NCBI RefSeq assembly: GCF_002797875.1
Contig: NZ_PGFC01000002.1
Location: forward strand, 1 to 64,000
Source: Pseudoscardovia suis
GTDB lineage: Bacteria > Actinomycetota > Actinomycetes > Actinomycetales > Bifidobacteriaceae
DNA: 64,000 bases
Reading direction: 5' to 3'
Shown: one piece after another, positions 43,761-53,516 of the stretch
Layout of the letters: each line of letters begins with the position of its first letter
How positions within the stretch are numbered: the stretch's first letter is position 1
Translations under genes and position numbers: made by a program
The notes under the pieces: generated by a model
What the model was told of the DNA's origin: nothing
Seen by the model: only the letters and a program-made list of their open reading frames with translations
Database searches by the model: none

Positions 43761-45788
43761 CTAAAGCATGGAGTATTCGAGGCGCGTGAGTTCGCGCGCG
43801 GTGTCGATCATGCGCTGATAATCCCTGTGTGATGCCAGACGGGCTTCGCGATTTGCGATTTGCGCTATGTGTGCTGTGATGTCCGAGAGCTCGTCGGCCT
43901 CCGAATCGGCCAAAGTCGGCCCGTACTCCAGCGAAGCAATCCAGAAGTGCGGCAGAAGCGCGGCGGCAAGCAGCCCGAGGGAATGCTGATCAGCGATGGC
44001 GCGCAATGCGTCGCTGACAGTGCTGCACTTCCCGCTGCACTTCCCGCGGCATTCTCCGCTGCACTCTCCGCGGCGCTTTCCGTCATGCTCACTGCCAGTG
44101 TGCGTCACATCGCCATCGTAGGCGCAATGCCGGTAGCCAGTGGCAGCGGCGGGAATCTGCGCGCTGACATTCGATGCGCAGTGGATGAAGAACGCACGGT
44201 CGCTTGCGTCGCTTGCCTCGGATGCCGCTGCGATAAGTGCGTGGACATAAGCCTCGAGATACTCAGCTGGATACCGCGAAGCGAGTGTCGAAGTAGCGTT
44301 ATGTGCCGTGGCATCATGAGATGCGGATTCCTGCTGTGATTGCGTGGCAGTCGGATTGTGCGCGCCATCACGATGCTGGGCGGCAGCCTGCGAAAGAATT
44401 CCCCAGTATTCATCGGTGAAAAGACGGGATGTGGGCGCGGACTCCCACGTGAAATCAATCGGGCCGTGGCCTTTGCCCACATGCAGGTCATTCGCGCCTG
44501 AGATGGCGCCGACCATCCAGTCTTTCGCTGCCTGTGCGGTCTCGCGCCAGTCAAGAAAGCGCGGGCGAAGCGCGGCGAGCGACGACGAGAGGGAATCCCC
44601 GGTGCCATGCACATTCACGGTTTCCACGCGAGGGCCATACAGCGTGGTGATGCGTGGCGATCCGGCCTGTGCCGAAGATCCGCTCTCGCTGCACAATGCC
44701 GCCGGTTCCACAAGGACGTCGTTGCACTGCATTACTGGTTCCACTCCGCGAGCGTCGTTGCACTGCATTGTTGGTTCCGCTCCGCAAGCGTCGTTGCACT
44801 GCATTGCCGGTTCCACTCCGCAAGCGTCGTTGCACTGCAGCGCTGATTCCGCTTCGCAGGCATCGGTCGTGTTGGATTCGGAATTTGCCAGTTGTTTGTC
44901 TGCCGCATGGTTTTCGCTTGCCTGCAGCGCAAACATGCCGGCCTTGGCATATACGCGCACGCCAAGATCCTGCGCGACGACGCACGCCATGTTCACGGCT
45001 TCGTCCCATGTGCGTGGCATCGTCGGAGTGCTTGCGGTGTCCGGAGCGCTTGCGGTATCCGCTGCGCCTATGCCTGCCGCTGTGTGCGCTCCCGCATGTG
45101 CCAGCGCCGCAAGCTCGGGCACGTTGGGCGTGATGATGTCTGCCAAGGGCAGGATTGAGCGCAGTTCCTGCTCGGCTTCCGGGGTGAGCAGCGAGTCACC
45201 GGATTTCGCATACATCACCGGGTCAATAACGATCCATGGGCGAGGCAATCCGCGGCGTTCATAATCATGCAGCAGGTCGACGAGCCAGTCGCGCACGCAG
45301 TCAACGATTTCCGGCGTGCCCAGCATACCGATTTTCATTGAATCGATGATTCCGTCGCTGGAGACAGAAATCAGCTGTTCGCGTAGAAAATCAGGCTCCA
45401 TGTTGACGATGTCCGTCACGCCTTGTGTGTTTTGCGCACACACGCAGGTCATCGCGGCATATCCAAAAACGCCGTGTGCGGTGAATGCCTTCATGTCGGC
45501 CATTGTGCCCGCGCCCCCGATGGGGTCGGAGCCTTCGACCGACAGCACGCGTGCGCGGCTGGGATACGTATCGTCAGCGCCGTTGGTACGGCTCAGCATG
45601 GTGGCAGCGTGGTGCTGGATTTGCGCCAGCGAATGATGGAAACGGTCGGCCGAACCATGCGCGGGCGAGCTGTGCGCGGCCGAATCGTGCGCGAGGGGCG
45701 AATCGGCGTGTTGCTGCGAGGATTCGCTTGTGCAAGTGGATTGCGACGACGAATGCGATTCATGAACGTTCGCGTGCTCGTATGCCAT
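43761..45788 (-). CDS. thiD: Hydroxymethylpyrimidine(-phosphate) kinase ThiD fused to a TenA-like domain
   Basis: Predicted 675-residue thiamine enzyme. Residues 1-75 are a His/Ser/Ala-rich tail. The ThiD kinase follows: VLSVEGSDPIGGAGTMADMKAF, DSMKIGMLG, WIVIDPVMYAKSGDSLL and the anion-hole motif NVHGTGDSLSSSLAA. A large insertion between LGVRVYAKAG and the active site holds a 36-bp tandem repeat giving 12-residue Cys-containing units. After about residue 470 the sequence (LASRYPAEYLEAYVHALIAA, then LGLLAAALLPHFWIASLEYG and IANREARLASHRDYQRMID) resembles TenA, though the usual active-site Cys and Glu are not obvious. ThiD phosphorylates HMP-P; TenA salvages pyrimidine from broken thiamine. 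It lies 177 bp downstream of a second thiD on the same strand. Confidence 0.85.
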   Translation of the reverse strand: MAYEHANVHESHSSSQSTCTSESSQQHADSPLAHDSAAHSSPAHGSADRFHHSLAQIQHHAATMLSRTNGADDTYPSRARVLSVEGSDPIGGAGTMADMKAFTAHGVFGYAAMTCVCAQNTQGVTDIVNMEPDFLREQLISVSSDGIIDSMKIGMLGTPEIVDCVRDWLVDLLHDYERRGLPRPWIVIDPVMYAKSGDSLLTPEAEQELRSILPLADIITPNVPELAALAHAGAHTAAGIGAADTASAPDTASTPTMPRTWDEAVNMACVVAQDLGVRVYAKAGMFALQASENHAADKQLANSESNTTDACEAESALQCNDACGVEPAMQCNDACGAEPTMQCNDARGVEPVMQCNDVLVEPAALCSESGSSAQAGSPRITTLYGPRVETVNVHGTGDSLSSSLAALRPRFLDWRETAQAAKDWMVGAISGANDLHVGKGHGPIDFTWESAPTSRLFTDEYWGILSQAAAQHRDGAHNPTATQSQQESASHDATAHNATSTLASRYPAEYLEAYVHALIAAASEASDASDRAFFIHCASNVSAQIPAAATGYRHCAYDGDVTHTGSEHDGKRRGECSGECRGKCSGKCSTVSDALRAIADQHSLGLLAAALLPHFWIASLEYGPTLADSEADELSDITAHIAQIANREARLASHRDYQRMIDTARELTRLEYSML
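44721..44846. repeat. 36-bp in-frame tandem repeat inside thiD-tenA
   Basis: About three and a half units starting at 44721, 44757 and 44793 (period 36) encode ACGVEPAMQCND-like 12-mers with two Cys each. The repeat keeps the reading frame for any copy number. Confidence 0.85.
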
Positions 45789-45965
45789 GTTTGGTCCCTC
45801 CGACTATCCCACTGGCCAATCTCTGTGACCTCTCAGCAGGATGAGCGCTGCCAAACGCGCCTGAGCTGATGCGGTCCGAGTCTGTGCCAATCTGCACACG
45901 AGTCTAGCAAAGCCTAATCCGCCTGCATACTGCAGCTCAGTGCTGCGCACGCTGCGTTTCCGCCG

Positions 45966-47669
45966 TTAAATGCCGCGGCGCAGCACGTTCGACGTGGCAT
46001 CCTGATGGGGCACGTCCTCAATCGGCGTGGAATCGACAAGATTCCACGAATGGTTGATCGGACCATTGCCCAACCCCACGCCGAGTTCGTCAGCGTGCTT
46101 GATCGTGCCGCGAATCCACGCCTTCGAACGCTGTGCCGTCTCCAGCCAATCCTTGCATTGCGGGCGGAACGTTGCCAGAGCGCTGGAGAGCGCGCATCCG
46201 GTGCCATGCGTGTTGCGCGTGTCGATTTTCACTCCAGGCAGGCGCGTCACCACGGGGTTGCGGCTGATGGCGCGCATTGTGCACGCATCAATGAACGCGT
46301 CGGCGCGGCTGGTGGAGTTCTCCAGATGGCCGGTCTTCACATAAATGCGCGTGCTGCCGCCAAGTTTGCCGAGCAATGTTGTGCCTTGCTCCACGGCTTC
46401 TTCCCATGTCTGCGCCACAGGCTGCCCGACCAGTGAAGCGAGTTCAGGCAGATTAGGCGTGAGCACGTCGATGAGGCCGGATGTGAGCAGCTCCGCCAGC
46501 GCGCCCTCCGCCGCGGGGTCGAGCAGACGCGTACCGCTCGTAGAAATCATCACGGGATCGAGCACCACCCACGGGCGCTGCTTGTCTGAGACGCGCTGCT
46601 TGATGCCGTGGTATGCGGCCACCGGGCGGCCATCGGAATCCGTGGCGAACGTTTCCGGCGTCATGGTGGAGCCCTCGGGATTCAGCAGCGGCTGGGAGCC
46701 GGGCAAGTTCAGGGAATCTTGCGCTGCGTGGCTGTGTTGGCTGCGTTGCACAATCGGCGTTGTGATGACACCAGTGTTTTGGATTTTGTGCGAGGATTTG
46801 CGCCACAGGCCGCCCATGCGTGTGAAATCCGTCGTTTCCAGCCATTCATGCACGGCGTTGATGGCGTCGGCAGTGCCCATCATGCCGATTTTGATGGAAT
46901 CGATGGATACGTCGCTGGAAACCGCCTGCAGTTGCGCTGTGATCGCCTCGGCACTTTGCGGCCAGATGCCGCTGACCTTGCACGTGTTTTGCGCCACAAC
47001 CGATGTGACGACGCCCATGCCGTAGCCGCCACACGCCATGATGCTTTTCATGTCGGCGAGGATTCCCGCGCCGCCGGTCGGGTCGGTGCCTGCGATGGCG
47101 AGAACCCGAGGTTTTTGGTTGACATGGCCATGCGCGAGGTTGGAAGGCTGGTATGCTCCGTTGGCTGAGACGCTGCGGGATGTGAATGAGCTGCGTGAAT
47201 CGTGGGTGGCGTAGGAGACGTTCGATGTGGCGCCGGACGAGGGGGAGATGAATGCCGTCGATCCGTAGTTGCGAGCGATGCGGCCGCGCACTGTGCCGCT
47301 TGTGCTGCCTGTGCCGCGGGACGCGTAGGCAGAATGGTCTCCATTGACGAGCGGGAGAGTGGATGAGGCGGCGAGGGACCGAGGCGATTGATGCGTCTGC
47401 TGTGCGGGGGATGCCGGTTCGGAGGTTGCCTTGACAGCGTCCACGGCGGCGGCTGGCAACGTGGGCGCGGGGACGGCTGGCTGTGAGGGCGCTGTCGGAG
47501 ACTGCGCTGTTGCAGCATTCATTGCGCTGCGCGCTTCCTGTGCGTTCGTTGTGTTTGCTGTGTGTACGTTTGTTGCATGCGCATGCGGTTGTGCGGATTG
47601 CATCTTGTGATGGAATTCGAATCCGGATTCCATCAATGCTTCTCGCACTGCTTCTTCTGCTGCGTTCAT
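45966..47669 (-). CDS. Second hydroxymethylpyrimidine(-phosphate) kinase ThiD paralogue
   Basis: Predicted 567-residue protein from ATG 47669 (MNAAEEAVREAL); an in-frame ATG at 47705 adds 12 residues. The first 180 residues are Ala/Ser/Thr/Gln-rich and without a domain I recognise. The kinase core then shows RVLAIAGTDPTGGAGILADMKS, DSIKIGMMG, WVVLDPVMISTSGTRLL, LTPNLPELASL and NTHGTGCALSSALATF. Unlike the downstream paralogue it keeps the canonical HGTGC with the catalytic Cys. A hydrophilic insert of about 60 residues interrupts the core between MGTADAINAVHEW and RPWVVLDP. It lies between thiE and thiD-tenA, all leftward, forming a thiamine group. Confidence 0.88.
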   Translation of the reverse strand: MNAAEEAVREALMESGFEFHHKMQSAQPHAHATNVHTANTTNAQEARSAMNAATAQSPTAPSQPAVPAPTLPAAAVDAVKATSEPASPAQQTHQSPRSLAASSTLPLVNGDHSAYASRGTGSTSGTVRGRIARNYGSTAFISPSSGATSNVSYATHDSRSSFTSRSVSANGAYQPSNLAHGHVNQKPRVLAIAGTDPTGGAGILADMKSIMACGGYGMGVVTSVVAQNTCKVSGIWPQSAEAITAQLQAVSSDVSIDSIKIGMMGTADAINAVHEWLETTDFTRMGGLWRKSSHKIQNTGVITTPIVQRSQHSHAAQDSLNLPGSQPLLNPEGSTMTPETFATDSDGRPVAAYHGIKQRVSDKQRPWVVLDPVMISTSGTRLLDPAAEGALAELLTSGLIDVLTPNLPELASLVGQPVAQTWEEAVEQGTTLLGKLGGSTRIYVKTGHLENSTSRADAFIDACTMRAISRNPVVTRLPGVKIDTRNTHGTGCALSSALATFRPQCKDWLETAQRSKAWIRGTIKHADELGVGLGNGPINHSWNLVDSTPIEDVPHQDATSNVLRRGI

Positions 47670-48061
47670 ATTGCCAAAGTCCTTCTGGAAAAAACCGCAT
47701 GCCAAGGCGATGCGTATTTGGCGCGTTTCTTCTGGATTCTCTCGTGCACTACATTACGTGTGGCGCAATCTATCCGTGTAAACATACGAATCATGTAAAC
47801 ATGCGGGTAAATCATGCCACATTCGTGGGAACCGCCGATGCTGCGAGCGGGAATTCCGCTGCACAGATGAATGCATTTTGTGCAAAAACTGACAATGTGC
47901 CCATGTTCGTGTTCCATCGTAAAGGCAGGCGTGGAGAACGAGACGGTGCGCAAGTGCATGTGCGAAGTGGCAGAGAAAAAGTCTGCGTTTTTCGAAAGGC
48001 CTGCGGCCGCTACGAAGTCCTTTCAGGGAAATCGCTGAGCCGTAGGCCTTGCAAATAGACG
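47670..48061. other. Intergenic region between thiE and the second thiD
   Basis: Holds the direct repeat TGTAAACAT at 47777-47785 and 47794-47802 (17-bp period); the second copy lies in CATGT-AA-ACATG. On the minus strand these give TTTACA words that could be -35 boxes for thiD. No TPP riboswitch was recognised. No gene is seen. Confidence 0.4.
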
Positions 48062-48841
48062 TCAGCGGGCGTTTTCCCAGGCGCTGCGTAATTCGTATGC
48101 AGCGTGTTCGATGCTGGGGGCGCGGCAGATGAAGGAAATGACGCATAATCCGTCGCCGCCGTTCGCTGCAATCTGGGGAGCGTCTTCCGGCGTGACGCCG
48201 CCGATTGCGCAATTGGGCAAGGGGCGTGCGGCGCGGGAGACGGCGGCGAAGCGTTCGGCCCCCAAGCCATCGGGGGCGTCGGCCTTTGAAATCGTGTCAT
48301 GATACGGGCCGATTCCCACATAATCGATAATGTCGGCGAGGGGAGCGGCGGCCTGCGCTTCCGCCACCGAGCCAGTGGACAAGCCGATCACAGCATCATC
48401 GCCAAGCAGCGCGCGCACATGCCGCACCGGAAGATCGGTTTGCCCTACGTGCACACCATCGACCTTCAGGCCTTCCTGTCGCGCCGCCCACGCCACGTCC
48501 ACGCGGTCGTCGATGACGAAATACGGCCGGTCGATGCCGGGTTCGCCCTGAGGCAAAATGGCGCTGATCTGTCGCGCGAGCTCGAGAATATCGCCTGCGT
48601 CGCCGGGCTTGGCGCGCAGCTGAAGGAACGTGATACCACCGGCGAGGGCCTGCTTCACCGCATCGAGCACGGTGCGTCCCAGCGGTTCCACATCTTGGGG
48701 TCCGAGCACGAAATACGCGGTCATAGCGCGGCGAATGCGTTCACGGTTGCGCGCTCCGTCGAACGGGGCGGGTGCCGCTGCTGCGCTGTCGGATGTGGGG
48801 TTTTGCGTGTCATTCATGGGATTTTCTGTGGGATTGTTCAT
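48062..48841 (-). CDS. thiE: Thiamine-phosphate synthase
   Basis: Predicted 259-residue TIM-barrel enzyme that joins HMP-PP and the thiazole phosphate. Motifs present are ITFLQLRAKPGD (pyrophosphate/Arg), YFVIDDRVDVAW, VHVGQTDLPV, GLSTGSVAEAQAA, DYVGIGPYHDTISK and NCAIGGVTPEDAPQI. The start 48841 is chosen because AAGGACTGAG precedes it; the in-frame ATG at 48874 has none. The first 45 residues are Asn/Ala/Pro-rich. It is the first of three leftward thiamine genes and is divergent from a Nudix hydrolase. Confidence 0.96.
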   Translation of the reverse strand: MNNPTENPMNDTQNPTSDSAAAAPAPFDGARNRERIRRAMTAYFVLGPQDVEPLGRTVLDAVKQALAGGITFLQLRAKPGDAGDILELARQISAILPQGEPGIDRPYFVIDDRVDVAWAARQEGLKVDGVHVGQTDLPVRHVRALLGDDAVIGLSTGSVAEAQAAAPLADIIDYVGIGPYHDTISKADAPDGLGAERFAAVSRAARPLPNCAIGGVTPEDAPQIAANGGDGLCVISFICRAPSIEHAAYELRSAWENAR

Positions 48842-49503
48842 CTCAGTCCTTTTGTGGTCCTTCCAGTTCGGCAAACGGATGCCTGGTGTTTGTTGCCATT
48901 ATCGATTATCAGCCGTGGCAACGTATCTGCCATGCTCATTGTGCCGTTTGTGAGGCGACGGTGGCGTGTTCGATAAAACAAGCATTATTATGTCGAACGA
49001 CAATGTGGTTCAGGGACGAAACAGGGGAGACGCCATTGGAGATGCCATTGAAGACACCACGGGAAACACCACGGGAAACACCCTTGCCAACGCAGACGTT
49101 CCAGATGCTATACACGGTGGAGCTTGAGGCACAGCCCATGCGTGTGGGGTTCTCCGTGCCCACAAAGCAGGTGCCCGTCTTGCTGCACCCTCCGCTGCCA
49201 CCTACGCCCGCCATGCATGCCGCTGGCATTCATGAGGATTTGGCTTCCTGCGTGGGGCTCCAGATCCAGGGGAGCGTTAGTGACACCGCGCAATCGAATG
49301 GTGATGTTCACATTGCTACCATGCAATATAAAGATTCACATGGTAGTGCTAATTCCCATGAGGATTTCTGCGTGGATTTCACGCATAATGATTCCGCAGT
49401 TGATTCCGCTGTGGTCCCCGTGGCCGGTGAACGCATGAATCCTGCTTTCATCAGCGGTGTGACCATGGACGGCGAAGATAGCGACGCAACGAAGGAGGCG
49501 GCT
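48842..49503. other. Region between thiE and the Nudix gene, open in the Nudix frame
   Basis: The Nudix reading frame stays open back to 48772, with possible ATGs at 49006 and several later positions. The stretch 49020-49085 contains 15-bp units (GAAACACCACGG) and the encoded sequence (TPLEMPLKTPRETPRETPL) is low in complexity. It may be an N-terminal extension or noncoding; nothing else is seen. Confidence 0.35.
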
Positions 49504-50148
49504 ATGAACGGAGCTCAGGCAGACCAGGCAATGGTTGACAATGCTGCGATGATTGGCGCGGAGGCGACCTCTGTTGCGGCAATGGCAGGAATCCCCATCA
49601 AAGTGGCGCTCGCCGATACCGAAGCTGCGGCTGTTGCGAATGCTGATTCGGCCGATGTCTCCGGAGCGGATGCGCACGCGGAAGCTGTAGAGGCAGGTGA
49701 CGTGCAGCTGCGTGTGCCGGATGCGGCGAGTTTTCCCGAACCGGTGTGCCCCGGCACGATTCCCGTGGTGGGAGCGGCGATTATGCGCGATGGCAAGATT
49801 CTGTGCGCACGCCGGCCGTTCGATAAGAATCTCGGCGGCAAGTGGGAATTCCCAGGCGGCAAGGTCAAGCCTGGCGAGACGTATCGTGAGGCGCTTGCGC
49901 GAGAGATTCGCGAAGAGCTCGGATGCGAAGTCGAGGTCGGCGACCAGGTGTGCACCACGCTCAACACATACCGTTTCGGCACGATTTCGCTGGTGACGTT
50001 CCGTTGCACGTTGAAACCCGGCGAGGAGCCCAAGCGTCTCGAACATTTGAAGCTGCGTTGGATGGACCCGCTCGATATGCCATCCCTTGACTGGGCGCCT
50101 GCGGATTGCGAAGCCGTGGATCTCATCTCCATCGAAAGCCAAGGCTGA
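49504..50148 (+). CDS. Nudix hydrolase, MutT/(d)CTP-diphosphatase type
   Basis: Predicted 214-residue protein. ATG 49504 is chosen because AAGGAGG (49492-49498) lies five bases upstream. Residues 1-80 are Ala/Asp-rich. The MutT-like domain begins TIPVVGAAIMRDGKILCARRP, and the Nudix box GGKVKPGETYREALAREI-REELG near residue 118 is complete, including the metal-binding REXXEE Glu residues. FRCTLKPGEEPKRLEHLKLRW is the usual C-terminal part. It would hydrolyse oxidised or noncanonical nucleoside triphosphates. It is divergent from the thiamine genes and 270 bp before the pilus region. Confidence 0.88.
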   Translation: MNGAQADQAMVDNAAMIGAEATSVAAMAGIPIKVALADTEAAAVANADSADVSGADAHAEAVEAGDVQLRVPDAASFPEPVCPGTIPVVGAAIMRDGKILCARRPFDKNLGGKWEFPGGKVKPGETYREALAREIREELGCEVEVGDQVCTTLNTYRFGTISLVTFRCTLKPGEEPKRLEHLKLRWMDPLDMPSLDWAPADCEAVDLISIESQG

Positions 50149-50241
50149 CTGGCTTTCGTGTGACTGGCTCTCGTATGTCTCATAACGCTATCGGGAAGAT
50201 GCCTGAGATGCCTGTGAAAAAGCCGAGAGAGCGGCTGTGCT

Positions 50242-50270
50242 TTGCTAACCGCGGGGCGCTGTGCTAGTGT
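50242..50270 (+). promoter_or_regulatory. Candidate promoter of the first pilus locus
   Basis: TTGCTA (50242-50247), a 17-bp spacer and TAGTGT (50265-50270) lie 149 bp before the tip pilin start. A small hairpin AGCCG-AGAGAG-CGGCT precedes it (50221-50235). Confidence 0.4.
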
Positions 50271-50418
50271 TAACCGAACAGAACGCTGATTGGTGCACGG
50301 GGGAGTAAGAGAATACGAATGCTGTGGGTGCGTTTGACACGTATCGCGGATTCGTCGAGGTAGTGAAGCCACCTATTCTTCTTCCTTTCCCTTCAATCGG
50401 CACAGATGTGGAGGAAAG

Positions 50419-53296
50419 ATGAGCCAACGAGGCGCGCATAAGGCCATGCACAGGGGTCTGGATTTTGTAGTGGTGCTGGCTGCGCTCGCAGGCATGATTG
50501 CAGCCCTCGCGCTGGGGGGGGGGTACCTCATTTGACGGATCTCCGCTAGCAGATAGCGGAGGTACTGGTACACCTGCTGGTACACCCGGGTGGTGTACTC
50601 CCCGAACGATTTCGCTTGGTGATGAGGCGACCCTGACAATGGGGGGAGCTTCCGGGAACACCACTGATTACGGCATCGCTACGTTTGCGACAAGTGGCAT
50701 CAACATTCAAGGCTATGCCGTGGAAGCCGAAGGCCTGACGGCGACCCCAGGCGACATGTCCATCGATCAGGTGAAGAACAGCTGGAACGGCCGAGGCTTC
50801 CGCTTTGGAACAGTGGGATTCGGCTCCCAGTATCGCCCGACGGCGAATGTCGGCAACACTGCTGTTGCCGTGGGCGGCGTGGTGTCGAAAGGCTCCAACC
50901 ACGGAGGTTGGATTGCCACCGGTGAGTATCAGGCTCGCATCGGCGGCAGCACCGATAAGAACGCTTTGGTGAACAACAACACGAGCGGTGCGTCGTCAGC
51001 TTCACAAAATAGCAATTGGTGGAATACCGCTGACCCCCTGAACGTCCAAGGCGATGACCACGACAATCCGGGCAGCCAGAAATCCGTTGACTATTCGAAC
51101 TTTGCGGCGGAGACTTTCACCAATAAAGATTCTTTGCTCAACACGTTCAATTCATTCAGCACCGACACGACCTTGACCGGCATGTATCGGCATACGGTGA
51201 CCGATGCCGACGTGTCGACATACTTGGGCAGCGTGACACGCAATCGCTATGACTACCAGCAGTCTGGGCAAACCACTGGCTATACAGCGACCTTTAACGT
51301 GACTGAGAAGGTAATTACATTCACGGGCGATGATTCGTCATCGCTCCAAGTGTTCTCGCTTCCCGCGAGCTATCTGAGTGGCGTTGGCGTATCTGACGGC
51401 AATACCGGTGTCTCATGGGATTTTGAGAACATCGCTGACGGCGCATCAGTGGTGGTGAACATCACGGGGAGCGGCTCCGGTCTGACATTCCGGAACGGAT
51501 GGCGTTTTGTGTGGAATGGCACCGACATTGGTAACGGGTATTCCAACACGGCATCCGATACCGTCAAGAAGGCATATGTGTCTGCGGCTGAGCATGTGAT
51601 GTGGAACTTTGCCTCCACGGGGAACGTCACCGTTTTAGGTGGCAAAGCGACCAATGCCACGGTCAAGGGCGATAAAACCGTCTCGCTCAACGGAGCATGG
51701 GGCTATGGAGGAGCTTCGTTTACAGCCAGCTCTACGGATGACCCAGCTGCCGCGATGATTGGAAGCATCCTGGTGAATGGTGATTTCGCTGACCATGTGA
51801 CGACGAATGGTCGCATGTATGTGAATGGAACGTTCACGATGGTAAACAGCGCTGATGATGTTGTGAAGAATGGTAGCGGCGAGGTCGTGAAATATAGCGA
51901 GGGCGACCATACAACCGCCTCGACTTCCATCATCAACATGGACCAGGAGCGTCACAATTTTCCTTGGGCGACCACCTACAGCGTGACCTGCGCCACGCTG
52001 ACGTGGAACAAGGTGGATAGTGTGCACGGTCAAACGCTGCATGGTTCCCAGTGGGGCATTTATTCCACTGACGAAGCAGCACAAGTGGGCTCTGACAGCA
52101 CCTCAGATAGCACTCTCATTGCCAAGGTGACCGATGGAACGTTCACTTCTGATGCAGACAACAAGGTGATGGCCGATACGAGCGACACCGCTGCAGATGG
52201 CGTTCTCAAGGTCGAAAACCTGGCGCCCAACGCCACGTATTACATCCGTGAGCTCACTGCGCCCACGGGATACTCTCTTAACACGACTGTCTACACCGTC
52301 ACGGTGGGGGCGGGCGGCACCACAACCACGCTGGCAGGTGATGACGGCAACGGCAACATCAAGGATGCGCTGCTGCCGGGCACGGTTTCGTGGAGTAAGA
52401 AGGCCGGCACTGTGGACGGCGCCGATCTGACCGGCTCGGTCTGGAAGCTGAGCAAGTGCGCGGATGATTCGGGAATTGCAGCGGATTGCAAGAGTTGGAA
52501 CGATGAGAGAAGCGACATTTCTTCGACAACCGCGCAATTCACCATCGACGACATCAAGCCCAATGCGCTCTACAAGCTTGTGGAGACGTCGGCGCCGGCC
52601 GGTTATGCCACTGCCGGGCCGTTCTATTTCACCGGTCATACGAACGCCCCTACGTATTTCACTGATGAGGAAGGCAACAATCTTGCTGCAAGCGACAGCT
52701 ACAAGTACGACTCGGACTCTGGCGTGAACTATATCGCCGACGCCCGCATCCTTGGCACGGTGACGTGGAACAAGGTCGAAGCCGATGGCGTCACAGGCAA
52801 TCTCGATACCGCGACGTTGCTGAGCGGTTCCAGCTGGGCGTTCTATGCGTCCTCGGATGATGCAGCGAACCAGACCAATGCCATGGGAACAGTCACCGAT
52901 TGCACGGGCACCTGCCCCGCATCCACGGCTGCTGCGCCGTATGTGGATACGAATTCCATAGCCGGCCAGTTCGCGGTAACCAATCTTGCATGGGGAACGT
53001 ATTACGTGCGCGAAGCTGCGGCGCCTGCGGGCTATAACCTCAACGACACCGTGTTCACCGTAACGATCGATGCAACGCATACGTCCGTGAAGCTCACCGA
53101 TGGAATCACTGATGATGCCGCGCGTGCTGCGGCGCTCGTGGATGCTGCGGGCAACATCGGCGACAAAGAAAAGACCTACCACTTGCCCAACACAGGACGC
53201 TGGGGTGGCGTTTCGGTCATCATGACCGCAGGCTTCCTCGCGCTCCTTGGCGGTGCGGCATTAGTGCTCAGACTGACGAGGAAATCTCAAGACTGA
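50419..53296 (+). CDS. Tip/adhesin pilin of locus A, phase-variable and OFF here (frameshift in G10)
   Basis: The frame from ATG 50419 (GAGGAAAG just upstream) encodes MSQRGAHKAMHRGLDFVVVL and a hydrophobic signal segment, enters the G10 tract (50514-50523) and stops at TGA 50533 after 38 codons. The rest (from 50524 to 53296) is open in the +1 frame. Removing one G, or adding two, joins them into a 958-residue protein. That product would have a long Ser/Thr/Gly-rich adhesin region (choice-of-anchor-A-like, with WIATGEYQ and GTFTMV stretches), then three Cna-B/SpaA-like domains with E-box motifs YYIRELTAPTGY, YKLVETSAPAGY and YYVREAAAPAGY. It ends with the sortase signal LPNTG, a hydrophobic helix and RKSQD. 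It is the first gene of a tip-backbone-sortase locus. The downstream frame is undamaged over 2.7 kb, which argues for switching and not decay. Confidence 0.9.
50514..50523 (+). repeat. G10 homopolymer, ON/OFF switch of the tip pilin
   Basis: Ten consecutive G directly after the signal-peptide codons. With 10 G the upstream frame stops at 50533; with 9 (or 12) G it continues as LGGGTSFDGSPLADSGG into the long frame. Slipped-strand mispairing at such tracts is a known switch of bifidobacterial pilus genes. Confidence 0.9.
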
Positions 53297-53516
53297 GTTG
53301 CTGGTGCGCTGAGACGCGTCGGTGGTGAGCTGCCGATGCGAAGCAAGAGGTACACACGCGATAACTGAATAATCCACTATTGATTCTTCCCAACTGAAGC
53401 TGGTGCAGCCGTGGCGACACGGCTTGATGGTGGAGGGGAGGGGAAACACGAGCTGCAGCACTCTTTGGAGGAAGTCTCCGATTTGTAGCTTGTGTCGTTA
53501 GAGAAAGGAACGAAGC

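Noticed and set aside
48830-48850. CTGAGA word before thiE as part of a TPP riboswitch
   Set aside because: It only overlaps the ribosome binding site; the other conserved TPP elements and paired stems are not seen.
50498-53296. Independent start of the tip pilin at 50498
   Set aside because: This ATG lies inside the signal-segment codons in another frame and gives no signal peptide; the G-tract frameshift explains the break better.
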